DNA of 64,000 nucleotides, from positions 3,380,856 through 3,444,855 of the forward strand of contig OY282374.1 in assembly GCA_958295815.1 (NCBI GenBank), read 5' to 3'. Of this stretch, positions 37,387 through 45,792 are shown piece after piece. How positions within the stretch are numbered: position 1 is the first letter of the stretch; the number at the start of each line of letters is the position of its first letter. The position numbers and the translations under genes are program-made. The DNA comes from Candidatus Poribacteria bacterium. Its GTDB lineage: Bacteria > Poribacteria > WGA-4E > WGA-3G. Under the pieces are notes generated by a model that saw only the letters and a list, made by a program, of their open reading frames with translations, searched no databases and had not been told where the DNA came from.

Positions 37387-37481
37387 GCTTGTGCTTCGTA
37401 TTATCAAAACAATCACAAGCCATAAACACAAAGGAGACGGGCTTCCTTCTCTGCCTAAAGACAGGGATTTCAGCCCGAAGA
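37387..37481. mobile_element. Possible solo end of an IS200/IS605-type element
   Basis: The spacer after lon contains nested hairpins: GGCTTGTG (37387-) pairs with CACAAGCC, and GGGCTT/AGCCC encloses CTGCCTAAAGACAGG. The string acgggcttccttctctgc, followed by ctaaagacaggg and atttcagcccg, is reminiscent of the imperfect hairpin at IS605/tnpB ends. No tnpA or tnpB reading frame is present. It would be a remnant. Confidence 0.3.
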
Positions 37482-37485
37482 ACCG

Positions 37486-39750
37486 ATGAGACACCTATTG
37501 ACAATAGCAGTTGGAAAGCCACATGCTAACGCTTTCTACATCGGTCGGTTTGTTACGCTTGCTGTTCTGGTTCTGTTTACTGTTTCACTCACAGCACAAG
37601 CGAACATGACTACAAATCCCGCCTCTACAACTCCTCCCTATTTCCTCAAAGACATTGCACCTATCCTTGATAAACAGGGATGTTCAGCTGGCATGTGCCA
37701 CGGGAAATTCGGCGGACAAGGCGGTCTAAACCTTTCGTTGTTAACCTTGAATCCCGAATCAGATTATGAACCCATCGTCCACCATAATCGCGGTAGGCGT
37801 ATAAATTTGCTTGAACCAGATCGGAGTCTCTTTTTTCTTAAACCCACTGGGCAAGTGCCACATGAAGGCGGATTGCGGTTTGAACCTAATTCAGATATCG
37901 CATTAACTATTTTACGATGGATTGAAGCGGGCGCGCCATTTTCTGAAGACGAACCGCGCTTGAAAAAACTCGAAATTGAACCAAGCACTGTTGTCTTATC
38001 CGATGTCGGAGAGACAGCACAACTAAAGGCACTCGCCTATTTTTCTGATGGTTCTGTTGAGGATGTAACCGAAAAAGCCGTCTATGAGTCCAAGGACACA
38101 CCTGTTGCTGAAGTATCCGCCACGGGTGAAGTGACAAGCGTTCGTTGGGGAGGCACTGCGATTATCGCTCGCTTCTTGGGTGTTGTTGACGCATCATTTG
38201 TAACAATCCCACGGGCTTCTGAAACAGACACCGGATCACAGGATGTTCAATTCATACCCAACAACTTTATTGATGAGTTTGTCCTTGAGAAACTCAAAAA
38301 GCTAAACATTCGTCCGTCTATGCTGGCGACTGATGATATTTTTCTTCGCAGGGTCTATTTGGACACAATCGGGAGGCTGCCGACGTCTGACGAGGTCAAA
38401 ACGTTCCTCGCAAATACGCATCCTGATAAGCGCTCGAAGCTCATTGATATGCTTCTTGAAACACCAGAATGGGTGGACCTTCGTACGCTCAAATTAGCCG
38501 ATATGTTGCGGATCCATCCACGTAGGTTAGGGAACGGGGCGTTCGGTGAGCGTGGCGCAACACTCTTTCACGAATGGGTACGCGAGGCTGTTACGCAAAA
38601 CGTACCTTATGATGATGTTGTCCGAAAATTGATTACTGCACGAGGCAGCACCTATCAACACGGACCTACAAACTACTACCGTATTGAACAACAACCTGCA
38701 GGTAGGGCAGAGACCACGGCGCAAGTATTTCTCGGTATTCGATTGAGTTGTGCAAGGTGTCACAAACATCCGTTTGACCAGTGGACAACCGATGACTATT
38801 GGAATTTCGCTGCCTTTACTGGAAAGGTTGGAACTCGCGGCGGTGAACTCTATAACGAACAGGTTATCTACTATAATCCGACAGGACGTGTTATAAATCA
38901 GTCTGTTCAGGGCAACCGTGGTGAGATTGCACAACCGACTTTCCTTGGAGGTGAGTCACTCTCTTCTGATTACCAGGGTGATGTCCTGCAAGTCCTCGCA
39001 GACTGGATGACCTCCTCAACAAATCCATACTTCGCCAAAGCGACTGTGAATCGTCTCTGGAGTCAATATTTCGGCAGAGGCATCGTTGATCCTGTTGACG
39101 ACATGCGCGCTACGACGCCACCCAGTGTTGAAGGGCTTCTTGAAGCGTTAGCGGATGACTTTGTACATAGTGGATTTGATATGAAGCACATTATCAAACG
39201 GATTCTCAACTCGCGTACGTACCAACTCTCCGCTGAACCAAACGAGACGAATCAGTTAGATGACCGGTTCTTCTCACGCTTCTATCCACGTCCGATGGTC
39301 GCACAGATTTTATTAGATGTCTTAAACGACGTTACAGGAACCCACGAAAAATATGGGCGTTACCCGAATGGCACGCGTGTTGTGGCACTGCCGTTACCGG
39401 TGAGTTCGCGTTTCTTGTCGCTCTATGGTCGCTCTACTCGCGAGTTCCTTGGCGATTTAGATCCGAAACTTGAACCGACGCTCACCCAAGCACTCCACAT
39501 GATTAATTCCAATTATGTGAATAAAAAGTTGCGGAGTTCTAGTGGTGCGCTTAAGCGTTTAATGAAGGAAAAACCTGACAATCGGGAACTCATCACCGAG
39601 TTGTATCTCAGCACATTGAGTCGATTTCCAACGGATACAGAAATTAAGACCGCTGAAGCGTATATCGGAGATAGTCCTGAACATCGCACCGGATGCGAAG
39701 ATCTCTTGTGGGCACTGATTTCATCTCGGTCGTTTCTCTTTGTCCGCTAA
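37486..39750 (+). CDS. Exported DUF1549/DUF1553 (planctomycete PSD1-type) protein with Ig-like domain
   Basis: 754 residues. A signal-type hydrophobic segment (about 22-38) is followed by a haem-type C-x4-C-H motif in KQGCSAGMCHGKFGG, a BIG2-like Ig domain (about 165-240, with AYFSDGSVEDVTEKAVY), then DUF1549 (FIDEFVLEKLKKLNIRPS to LGIRLSCARCHKHPFDQW with C-x2-C-H) and DUF1553 (NRLWSQYFGRGIVDPVDDMR). These proteins are typical of planctomycetes and related groups and are usually encoded next to DUF1501 partners. None is next door here. Their function is unknown, but they often link to polysaccharide or sulfated glycan use. Confidence 0.88.
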   Translation: MRHLLTIAVGKPHANAFYIGRFVTLAVLVLFTVSLTAQANMTTNPASTTPPYFLKDIAPILDKQGCSAGMCHGKFGGQGGLNLSLLTLNPESDYEPIVHHNRGRRINLLEPDRSLFFLKPTGQVPHEGGLRFEPNSDIALTILRWIEAGAPFSEDEPRLKKLEIEPSTVVLSDVGETAQLKALAYFSDGSVEDVTEKAVYESKDTPVAEVSATGEVTSVRWGGTAIIARFLGVVDASFVTIPRASETDTGSQDVQFIPNNFIDEFVLEKLKKLNIRPSMLATDDIFLRRVYLDTIGRLPTSDEVKTFLANTHPDKRSKLIDMLLETPEWVDLRTLKLADMLRIHPRRLGNGAFGERGATLFHEWVREAVTQNVPYDDVVRKLITARGSTYQHGPTNYYRIEQQPAGRAETTAQVFLGIRLSCARCHKHPFDQWTTDDYWNFAAFTGKVGTRGGELYNEQVIYYNPTGRVINQSVQGNRGEIAQPTFLGGESLSSDYQGDVLQVLADWMTSSTNPYFAKATVNRLWSQYFGRGIVDPVDDMRATTPPSVEGLLEALADDFVHSGFDMKHIIKRILNSRTYQLSAEPNETNQLDDRFFSRFYPRPMVAQILLDVLNDVTGTHEKYGRYPNGTRVVALPLPVSSRFLSLYGRSTREFLGDLDPKLEPTLTQALHMINSNYVNKKLRSSSGALKRLMKEKPDNRELITELYLSTLSRFPTDTEIKTAEAYIGDSPEHRTGCEDLLWALISSRSFLFVR

Positions 39751-39760
39751 ACGAATGCTC

Positions 39761-39835
39761 CACCTCCGCTGGCGAGGTTGGATACCTCGTTATCTATCAC
39801 CTATAATTTGTAGGAGGGGTTTCTAACCCCGACTC
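39761..39835. repeat. Adjacent copies of two palindromic repeat families
   Basis: CGAGGTTggaTACCTCG (39773-39789) preceded by ccgctgg is a family A copy. GGGGTTTCTAACCCC (39816-39830) preceded by tgtagga is a family B copy. Both lie in the gap after the PSD1-type gene. Confidence 0.7.
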
Positions 39836-39928
39836 TTTGCAAATGTCCGTGTAATCGTAGGTTTTACTATAAAATATTTCTGTTGACCCCAACCGATACA
39901 CTATAATCCCTTAGTGGAGGATACAAGG

Positions 39929-40720
39929 ATGACGCGCCTAAAACGCTATTTCATATTCAGTCTCTCTTTACTACTTATGCTTGGAAACTTAGTCATACCA
40001 GCATTCGGACAGGGAGAGAAGAAAGCAGATCTGATTGGGCATTGGACCTTTGAAAAAGGTGCCGAATTGGAAGATTTGACCGGTCACTTTAGCGAGATTG
40101 ATCTCTTAGGTGCCGATGTGAAGGATGGAAAATTGCGCATCGGCAACAATGAATGGGCAATGACCTCAGGCTATAAGGGACCTGACATCGGTCCTGACAA
40201 GACTTTGGTAACATGGATTTATTTAGATGATTTGAACGTCACAAGAGGTGCAACGTTGGCGGTCAATAAAAGTAGTGCGGACACCTTTGATGCCATAGTC
40301 TATGCGGAACGTCAACCGAAACGGTGGATGGCGGGCAGCAGCTTCTTTAGACGCACGCAGGACGCTATTCCCGGATTTGAGGAGAAAGAGACAGGGAAGT
40401 TGATTCAATTGGCGGTTTCCTATGAAGACGAGGGTGGAACCGCAAAGATTACCATATACAGGAACGGTGAGAGCATCGGCGGATATACGATGGGACCGAT
40501 CGTATCTTGGGAAGCTGGCGATGTGGAAGCACTTTTCGGGCCCCGTGCCCTCATTGGCGGCACAGCACACGGTTGGGTTGTCGCTCGCATCGAAGATGCG
40601 AGAATCTATAACGCTGTTCTTAGTAAAAAAGAAATTAACAATTTAGTTGAGAACACACTCGATGTCGAAGCGCGTGGTAAACTCGCGACTGTCTGGGGAG
40701 TGCTGAAGCTTTCTAAGTAG
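39929..40720 (+). CDS. Secreted LamG/concanavalin-like protein
   Basis: About 263 residues from the ATG at 39929, which has GGAGG 8 bases upstream; a GTG at 39914 is less likely. A signal peptide (YFIFSLSLLLMLGNLVIPAF) is followed by LIGHWTFEKGAELEDLTGH, the usual LamG-type start, and a carbohydrate-binding-like beta-sandwich ending in VARIEDARIYNAVLSKKEI. The last residues, V-E-A-R-G-K-L-A-T-V-W-G-V-L-K, resemble the C-terminus of the unrelated exported protein at 51638. A TATAAT lies at about 39889-39894. The likely role is binding glycans outside the cell. Confidence 0.75.
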   Translation: MTRLKRYFIFSLSLLLMLGNLVIPAFGQGEKKADLIGHWTFEKGAELEDLTGHFSEIDLLGADVKDGKLRIGNNEWAMTSGYKGPDIGPDKTLVTWIYLDDLNVTRGATLAVNKSSADTFDAIVYAERQPKRWMAGSSFFRRTQDAIPGFEEKETGKLIQLAVSYEDEGGTAKITIYRNGESIGGYTMGPIVSWEAGDVEALFGPRALIGGTAHGWVVARIEDARIYNAVLSKKEINNLVENTLDVEARGKLATVWGVLKLSK

Positions 40721-40731
40721 CGGTTGAGTAG

Positions 40732-41214
40732 ATGGTTATCCATTTCAAAAAAGGTAAACATCAGTGGAAGCACAAGCCGGATACACTCACCTGTGTTCGA
40801 GATGATGGAAGTGTTACTTGGACGCATCTTCATCGTGGATTTGTACGGCACGACTTCGCACACTACGTCATCGAAACAACTCTCGGTCTTGGAAACGCAT
40901 TTTTCGGTCTCGTAGCAAAAGGGTATGACATCCCCGATTTCAACGCACCGAAATCAACGCGTCCTTTTGAAATTCCCATAGAGGCTATGAACCTTGAACC
41001 AGTTGTGGCACTGCTGCAAGCGGATTCGTCGGACGGGGAGACAGGGCGTGACGGTTTGTTTGAATGCCACAGCGCGTCGCTACCAATGGACATCACAGAC
41101 GAGCAGCTAAAGGTAATGCGACAGAGGTTGCGCGTATTATTAGAGCGATGGCGCGATTTACAACCCGGAGAGTCAATGGCATTACGGTTTGTAGTAAAGC
41201 CTGAAAATAAGTAA
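40732..41214 (+). CDS. Hypothetical protein, 160 residues
   Basis: Not recognised. It starts 11 bp after the LamG-like gene and could be co-transcribed. The N-terminal part has paired strands (MVIHFKKGKHQWKHKPDTLT and CVRDDGSVTWTHLHRGFVRH) and an H-D-F-A-H-Y-V-I-E segment that could bind a metal. The C-terminal part is helical (ITDEQLKVMRQRLRVLLERW). There is no signal peptide, so it is probably cytoplasmic and unrelated in location to its exported neighbour. The ribosome site is weak (GGTTGAG). Confidence 0.6.
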   Translation: MVIHFKKGKHQWKHKPDTLTCVRDDGSVTWTHLHRGFVRHDFAHYVIETTLGLGNAFFGLVAKGYDIPDFNAPKSTRPFEIPIEAMNLEPVVALLQADSSDGETGRDGLFECHSASLPMDITDEQLKVMRQRLRVLLERWRDLQPGESMALRFVVKPENK

Positions 41215-41227
41215 ACATTTCAGTAAC

Positions 41228-41303
41228 TTGTGGGAGGGGTTTGTAACCCCGATCTTCTTTTTTAGACTCACCATCGCCGCTGGCGAGGTTTCTAACCTCG
41301 CCA
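41228..41303. repeat. Family B and family A palindromes in tandem
   Basis: GGGGTTTGTAACCCC (41236-41250, preceded by tgtggga) is family B. TGGCGAGGTTTCTAACCTCGCCA core (41281-41303, a 23-base perfect palindrome apart from its centre) preceded by ccgc is family A. Both sit between a plus-strand stop and a minus-strand stop, so they could also act as terminators. Confidence 0.75.
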
Positions 41304-41320
41304 ATTGATTATAAAACGCA

Positions 41321-41386
41321 AAACGCCATAGAGTGTTCCTGTTACGGCACAGCGGAGTGTGCCTACTACTACACCCTATGGCGTTT
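41321..41386. repeat. Long hairpin with a family C element in its loop
   Basis: AAACGCCATAGAGTGT (41321-41336) pairs with ACACCCTATGGCGTTT (41371-41386), 15 of 16 bp. The loop holds GGCACAgcggagTGTGCC (about 41345-41362), the reverse-oriented form of the element seen twice at 45723-45789. It lies just beyond the 3' end of the selenoprotein gene and may end its transcript. Confidence 0.7.
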
Positions 41387-41402
41387 ATATATTTTAACAA
41401 AA

Positions 41403-41942
41403 TCACGAACCGTTGTTCTTCATTAATCGCTCAACGATCTGTTCAACGGCACCCTCCGCACGTTCCCGAATCTGATCTGGCGTCAGACTCTGGATCGGAT
41501 GCGGGACGGTCAGTGGTTCCAAGTCGCTATGACCCAACACACGCGCCTGTACTTTTCCTGCAGCGAAAAAGACCTCTGTACAAACCGCTACGCTTGGCAC
41601 ACCACGCTCCTCTAAAACACTTCCATCGTGCATACTGCACGATATACAAGAGCCTCAGTCGGCAAGTCCTTCAATAACAAAGTCTGCCTGCTCTGCCAGT
41701 TCAGCGAGCAATTCCGTTGGTGCAGGACGCGTAAACGTCGGTTTCTTGACATGAATCACTTCGGCAAGGTTAAACCGTTCTTGCATTAATTCGGCAATGC
41801 GGTCGAGAAAAATGTCACTGCCGTTTTTTGTGATGTTCAGCAGACCCATCACTTTTCCATCAAGGCTATCGAGCCGCGGTGCGAGAAATTTCGCCGCCGC
41901 ATCGCCTTGGGAGGTCGGATCAAGTAAGGTAGCATTTGGCAT
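41403..41942 (-). CDS. UGSC-family selenoprotein with in-frame UGA (Sec96)
   Basis: Two abutting frames join into one 179-residue protein if the TGA at 41657-41655 is read as selenocysteine: V-I-E-G-L-A-D-U-G-S-C-I-S-C-S-M-H-D. The U-G-S-C motif and surrounding (PRLDSLDGKVMGLLNITKNG at the start, E-E-R-G-V-P-S-V-A-V-C-T-E after) fit the UGSC family, in which many members have Cys at this place. The hairpin 11 bases after UGA fits bacterial SECIS rules. The ATG at 41942 has GAGG 8 bases upstream. Its role is presumed redox, by analogy with glycine-reductase-related selenoproteins. It follows a TPR gene by 33 bp. Without Sec, a 95-residue truncated product ends at Asp95. Confidence 0.8.
41625..41643 (-). 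promoter_or_regulatory. SECIS-like hairpin of the selenoprotein mRNA
   Basis: On the minus strand ATCGTGCA-GTA-TGCACGAT makes an 8-bp perfect stem (or 7 bp with loop AGTAT). The apical loop begins about 18 bases after the UGA, and a G lies in the first two loop positions. Both fit the published bacterial SECIS consensus (apical loop 16-37 bases from UGA). It lies within the coding sequence, as bacterial SECIS elements do. Confidence 0.72.
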
Positions 41943-41975
41943 AAGAAAACCTCAATGTTTTTGCTATTATATAGA

Positions 41976-42299
41976 TTAACGGGATGCTTCTATCTGCAGC
42001 TGCTGCGACTTTGCCATCGCGTCTTCTGCTTCTTGAATCATCCCTTTTCGTTGGTAACACACAGATAAGCTGGTATAGGCAAGCGGATCCTTGGGGTTGA
42101 TTTCTATTGCCTTCTGGATAGCCTCAATGGCTTCATCGTATAGACTCATCCGTTCGTATGCGTGTCCCAACCCAAGAAATCCCTCGATATAGTCTGGATA
42201 GGTATCTGTTAATTTTTTGAAAGCGTTAACAGCCGCTTCAAGATCATTTTCCGCAAAGCGAGTAAGCGCATCATCGTAGAGTTCTGCTTCGGTTGGCAT
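41976..42299 (-). CDS. Tetratricopeptide repeat protein
   Basis: 107 residues with about three TPR units: ALTRFAENDLEAAVNAFKKL (first), EGFLGLGHAYERMSLYDEAI (second) and AYTSLSVCYQRKGMIQEAED (third), each with the W/L-G-Y-A-F-A-P pattern. TPR proteins are protein-protein adaptors. No signal peptide is present. It is 33 bp upstream of the selenoprotein gene on the same strand and probably co-transcribed, so it may assist that protein. Confidence 0.82.
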   Translation of the reverse strand: MPTEAELYDDALTRFAENDLEAAVNAFKKLTDTYPDYIEGFLGLGHAYERMSLYDEAIEAIQKAIEINPKDPLAYTSLSVCYQRKGMIQEAEDAMAKSQQLQIEASR

Positions 42300-42425
42300 C
42301 TTTTGTTCCTTTGAGATACGAGTTTAACAGAATTTTATCAGAATAGGCGGTAAATGTCAACTATTAAACGGCTCTGAGAAATCAGTTGCACACCAAATTG
42401 TGAGTGATTAACGAGCAATTTGTCT

Positions 42426-42454
42426 TTGCTTTACATTCCGTTTTGCGATATGCT
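42426..42454 (+). promoter_or_regulatory. Possible sigma-70-type promoter of the deacylase-enolase pair
   Basis: TTGCTT (42426-42431), a 17-bp spacer, and TATGCT (42449-42454), 41 bp upstream of the TTG start at 42496. TAGAAT at 42455 is an alternative -10. Confidence 0.5.
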
Positions 42455-42495
42455 GTAGAATATATTTTTCCCAAACCTATCAGGGAGTTACTGAA

Positions 42496-43221
42496 TTGCG
42501 GAATTACGCTGAGATTACGAAACGATTGGAACACTTGGAAGTACCGATAGAAATCCTCGGTACTGTCCACAATTACCCGATACATCAGATCCACTTATCA
42601 TCTTCGGCAGATACGCCAAGACCTATCCTCGTCACAGGTGGTGTACATGGTGATGAACCCGCTGGCGTTGAGGCAGTCTTACAGTTCCTTGAGCGAGACA
42701 ACACCACACTCCTGAAAATGTTCTCTTTCATAGTGATTCCGTGTATCAATCCCTACGGCTATGTTCACAACACACGTGAGACGGTTAACGGCGTAGACAT
42801 CAACCGCGCTTTTGAAGCAGAAGATGTTGCCGAAGTAATTATCGTTAAAAAAGTACTTGCTCAAACCCAATTCTCACTCGCGATAGACTTCCACGAAGAT
42901 TACGATGCGACCGGATTTTACCTTTATGAAGGCAAGCGCGACGAGAAATACATCGGACCCGATCTCGCCACTGCTGCAAAAACCATTGGTCCAATAGATC
43001 CAGAAGATCCGGGTGAAGATGCTCCAAATCTCGCCGAAGGGGTCTACAAAGTCGCCGACTCATGGGGCACCGAGGGCTTGGCACCTTACCTGTTGCATTT
43101 TCATAGCGAACATGTTATCATCTCCGAAACACCAACAGTCTGGCAACTTGAACAACGCGCAGCACTCCATTTAATGGTATTGGATACCGCGCTAAGTACC
43201 CTATCAGAAAAGGAATTATAA
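42496..43221 (+). CDS. Succinylglutamate desuccinylase/aspartoacylase-like (M14) zinc enzyme
   Basis: 241 residues from a TTG at 42496 with AGGGAG about 8 bases upstream. The M14-type zinc site is seen in GGVHGDEPAG (His and Glu) with a later His in A-I-D-F-H-E-D; D-I-N-R-A-F is the conserved substrate-binding arginine segment, and the C-terminal S-E-T-P-T region fits. Such enzymes cleave N-acyl amino acids or peptides. It ends directly against the ATG of the enolase-type gene (no spacer), so the two form an operon. Exact substrate unknown. Confidence 0.75.
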   Translation: MRNYAEITKRLEHLEVPIEILGTVHNYPIHQIHLSSSADTPRPILVTGGVHGDEPAGVEAVLQFLERDNTTLLKMFSFIVIPCINPYGYVHNTRETVNGVDINRAFEAEDVAEVIIVKKVLAQTQFSLAIDFHEDYDATGFYLYEGKRDEKYIGPDLATAAKTIGPIDPEDPGEDAPNLAEGVYKVADSWGTEGLAPYLLHFHSEHVIISETPTVWQLEQRAALHLMVLDTALSTLSEKEL

Positions 43222-44481
43222 ATGGAAGATCAACAAATACTGTCAAATGTCAATACCGCTTCTCAGCCTTCAGCACTCAAAATCACTGACATGCGGATCG
43301 TTCGGACCCAAACAGGCGGTCCCATCTTGAAATTGGACACAAACCAAGGCATTTACGGTCTCGGTGAGGTCCGCGATGGCGCGAGTCCGACGTATGCGTT
43401 GATGCTCAAAACCCGAATTTTGGGTGAAAATCCGTGTAACGTTGATAAAATCTTTCGCCAGATTAAACAGTTTGGTCACCATGCCCGGCAAGGCGGTGGC
43501 GTCTGTGGGATTGAGATGGCACTAATGGACCTCGCTGGTAAGGCATACGGCGTGCCGTGTTATCAACTCGCTGGCGGCAAATTCCGAGACAAAATTCGAT
43601 GCTATAGCGATACCCCGTCCCTCAGAGATCCCGAAGAAATGGGCAAAATCCTCCAAGAACGCATGGACAGAGGGTTCACCTTCCTGAAAATGGACATCGG
43701 TGTTGGACTACTTCGCGGCACTCCGGGCACGATCTCTGCACCAGCAGGAAATTTAGAAGCCTCTAACCTCATGCACCCCTTTACAGGCATCCGCCTGACC
43801 GAGAAGGGCATTGCTATATTATGCGAATACGTAGAAGTAGTTCGTGGCATCATCGGTTATGAGATACCGCTCTCGGTAGACCATTTTGGGCATATCGGCA
43901 TTGAGGACTGTATCCGCCTTGCGAGAGCATTGGAAAAATACAATCTCGCGTGGTTAGAGGATATGGTGCCGTGGCAGTATACTGACCAGTACGTCCGTCT
44001 CTCAAATTCTTGTGCGACCCCCATCTGCACAGGTGAGGACATCTACTGTAAAGAGGACTTTATGCCGTTGTTTGAGAGCCGAGGGATTGCCGTCGCACAC
44101 CCGGATATTGCAACATCGGGTGGAATCTTGGAGACGAAGAAGATCGGCGATCTGGCAGAAGATTATGGCATTGCGATGGCACTCCACATGGCAGGTACAC
44201 CTATCTGTGCAATGGCGAGTGTCCACTGTGCTGCAGCGACATCGAACTTTATGGTGTTGGAGAACCACTCTGTTGACAATCCGTGGTGGGATGAAATGGT
44301 AACAGGCTTACCGAACCCGATTATCCAAGATGGTTATATCAATGTGCCAGACACGCCGGGGTTAGGTATCGACCTTAACGAAGAAATCATCCGTGAACAT
44401 CTCCATCCTGAAGAAACGGACTACTTCGCGCCGACGACGGAATGGGATTCCGAACGTTCACACGATAGACTGTGGAGTTAG
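43222..44481 (+). CDS. Mandelate racemase/muconate lactonizing (enolase superfamily) enzyme
   Basis: 419 residues. The N-terminal capping domain (ITDMRIVRTQTGGPILKLDT) and the barrel (GGVCGIEMALMDLAGKAYGV, P-C-Y-Q-L-A-G-G) are clear. Metal ligands lie in S-V-D-H-F-G-H, W-L-E-D-M-V-P-W and T-G-E-D-I-Y, giving the D-E-E set. FLKMDIGVG carries a K-x-D at strand 2. Members dehydrate or racemise acid sugars. It is translationally adjacent to the M14-like gene. A sugar-acid dehydratase is the best guess; the second-acid/base histidine cannot be placed with certainty. Confidence 0.85.
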   Translation: MEDQQILSNVNTASQPSALKITDMRIVRTQTGGPILKLDTNQGIYGLGEVRDGASPTYALMLKTRILGENPCNVDKIFRQIKQFGHHARQGGGVCGIEMALMDLAGKAYGVPCYQLAGGKFRDKIRCYSDTPSLRDPEEMGKILQERMDRGFTFLKMDIGVGLLRGTPGTISAPAGNLEASNLMHPFTGIRLTEKGIAILCEYVEVVRGIIGYEIPLSVDHFGHIGIEDCIRLARALEKYNLAWLEDMVPWQYTDQYVRLSNSCATPICTGEDIYCKEDFMPLFESRGIAVAHPDIATSGGILETKKIGDLAEDYGIAMALHMAGTPICAMASVHCAAATSNFMVLENHSVDNPWWDEMVTGLPNPIIQDGYINVPDTPGLGIDLNEEIIREHLHPEETDYFAPTTEWDSERSHDRLWS

Positions 44482-44491
44482 GGTTTTATAG

Positions 44492-44513
44492 GGGCGGATC
44501 TCCACATCCGCCC
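44492..44513. repeat. GGGCGGAT palindrome
   Basis: GGGCGGAT-ctccac-ATCCGCCC, an 8-bp stem with a 6-base loop, between the convergent enolase-type and propeller genes. It follows gggttttataggg and could serve as a terminator, but there is no U-run, so it is listed as a repeat. Confidence 0.6.
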
Positions 44514-44562
44514 AACTTGATATAAACAAGCTTACTTTTAAAACCATTCCATAGGACTCACC

Positions 44563-45690
44563 TTACGGAATCACAGCAACATAAACCTGCGAATGCCCGG
44601 AAACATCTGAAGTATACACGACAGCCGTTTCATCAGGACTAAAGGACGGATGCGGATGCGTCCATTGCGGTCCATATACCGTATCCACCTTCATCTCCAT
44701 CCAACTCAGCGCTTTCTCCCGATCCCCTGACTGTTGTGCCGCTGCCCAATCCTCAGCGAGCGCATAACGAGACGTTTTCCACTGGCTCCCACTCGACGAA
44801 CTCTGCGGATAACAGATAGGCGTATGTTCGCCTGATTCCACATCAACCAGTCGTAAACCGACGTCGGGATGAACGGTATCACACAACACTTTCGTTCCAT
44901 CGCGATTGCTGGCAATATGCCACGCATTGAAATCGGCAATCGTCTGCATCTGTAAAGTTTCCAGAGACATCCGACGAAGCGAGTAGGGCCAATGCGTTAC
45001 AATCAATTCGTCCAACGCACCAAGAAAGGTTTCATGGACAAGAAACTCGTAGTTGTCGTGTTGATAGAGACTTCGGTTCTCTGTGCCATCTCGTTTAATA
45101 GTCCACATCCGAGGCGCAGGATCGCCAGAATACGCGATGAGATCGGGGTGTTTCGGATGAAATTGCGGATGGATAATCGTCTGATCAGGAGAAGTATAGA
45201 TAACCTCGCCACCACTGCCATCGGTAGCAGTGACAGTAATGTGCGATTTATCGTCGTGCTTCATTGCTGTTACGATAAAGCGTTCATCTGCACTGACGCT
45301 ACACTCACCGAGACCCCCGCCCGGAAATTCCGCAAGCACACGTTCCGCAAGCGTTCCAAGATGGATCGCTTTTATGGTATTTCCTTGTGTGTAAAAGAGT
45401 TCAGTGCCGTCTTTAGAGATTACACCAGAGTAGCCGTGGATGTCGTCGGCATCCGTCAGCTGTACAATATCACCGTTGGGAAATTCCAGTTTGAAAAAAT
45501 TCGGCTTTCCTGAACGATAGGAGGTAAAAACAAGATACGCTTGATCGGGGGTAAACGAAGATGTCAGGAAGTAGAGATTATGGTTAATAGATGTATCGTT
45601 TGTAAGTTGATAAACCTGCGCGCCTGTTTGACTGTCTTGAAATTCACGTAATTCTGACGGGTGAACGGACGCTTTAGTGTATTTTGCCAT
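44563..45690 (-). CDS. Oligogalacturonate lyase-like seven-bladed beta-propeller
   Basis: 375 residues. The start (Q-D-S-Q-T-G-A-Q-V-Y-Q-L-T) and repeated TolB/WD-type blades (S-F-T-P-D-Q-A-Y-L-V-F-T-S, FNAWHIASNRDGTKVLCDT, HPHPSFSPDETAVVYTSDVS) match oligogalacturonate lyases, which break unsaturated pectin oligomers in the cytoplasm using a metal held by histidines. Several His-containing segments (H-P-Q-F-H-P-K-H, V-H-E-T-F, H-P-H-P) could form the site. No signal peptide. A structural TolB-like role is possible. It faces the enolase-type operon tail to tail. Confidence 0.72.
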   Translation of the reverse strand: MAKYTKASVHPSELREFQDSQTGAQVYQLTNDTSINHNLYFLTSSFTPDQAYLVFTSYRSGKPNFFKLEFPNGDIVQLTDADDIHGYSGVISKDGTELFYTQGNTIKAIHLGTLAERVLAEFPGGGLGECSVSADERFIVTAMKHDDKSHITVTATDGSGGEVIYTSPDQTIIHPQFHPKHPDLIAYSGDPAPRMWTIKRDGTENRSLYQHDNYEFLVHETFLGALDELIVTHWPYSLRRMSLETLQMQTIADFNAWHIASNRDGTKVLCDTVHPDVGLRLVDVESGEHTPICYPQSSSSGSQWKTSRYALAEDWAAAQQSGDREKALSWMEMKVDTVYGPQWTHPHPSFSPDETAVVYTSDVSGHSQVYVAVIP

Positions 45691-45722
45691 AGGGCACTCC
45701 TCGTGAGTTTATTATAGTAGTA

Positions 45723-45789
45723 GGCATACTCCGTTATGCCGTAACCAGCATCTGATAGTAGCAGGCATACTCCGTTATGCCGTAACCAG
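45723..45789. repeat. Two direct copies of a 26-bp family C element
   Basis: ggcatactccgttatgcc followed by gtaaccag occurs at 45723-45748 and again at 45764-45789, each preceded by agta. GGCATA and TATGCC form a 6-bp stem. A third, inverted copy with a changed stem (GGCACA/TGTGCC) is at 41345-41362. Confidence 0.82.
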
Positions 45790-45792
45790 AGG

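Noticed and set aside
39880..39894. TTGACC with TATAAT upstream of the LamG-like gene
   Set aside because: Spacer is only about 13 bp, too short for a standard sigma-70 promoter. Only the -10 is noted in the gene entry.
41655..41657. TGA as an ordinary nonsense mutation
   Set aside because: The codon falls exactly in the U-G-S-C motif, the frame is conserved on both sides, and a SECIS-like hairpin follows. Selenocysteine is the better reading.
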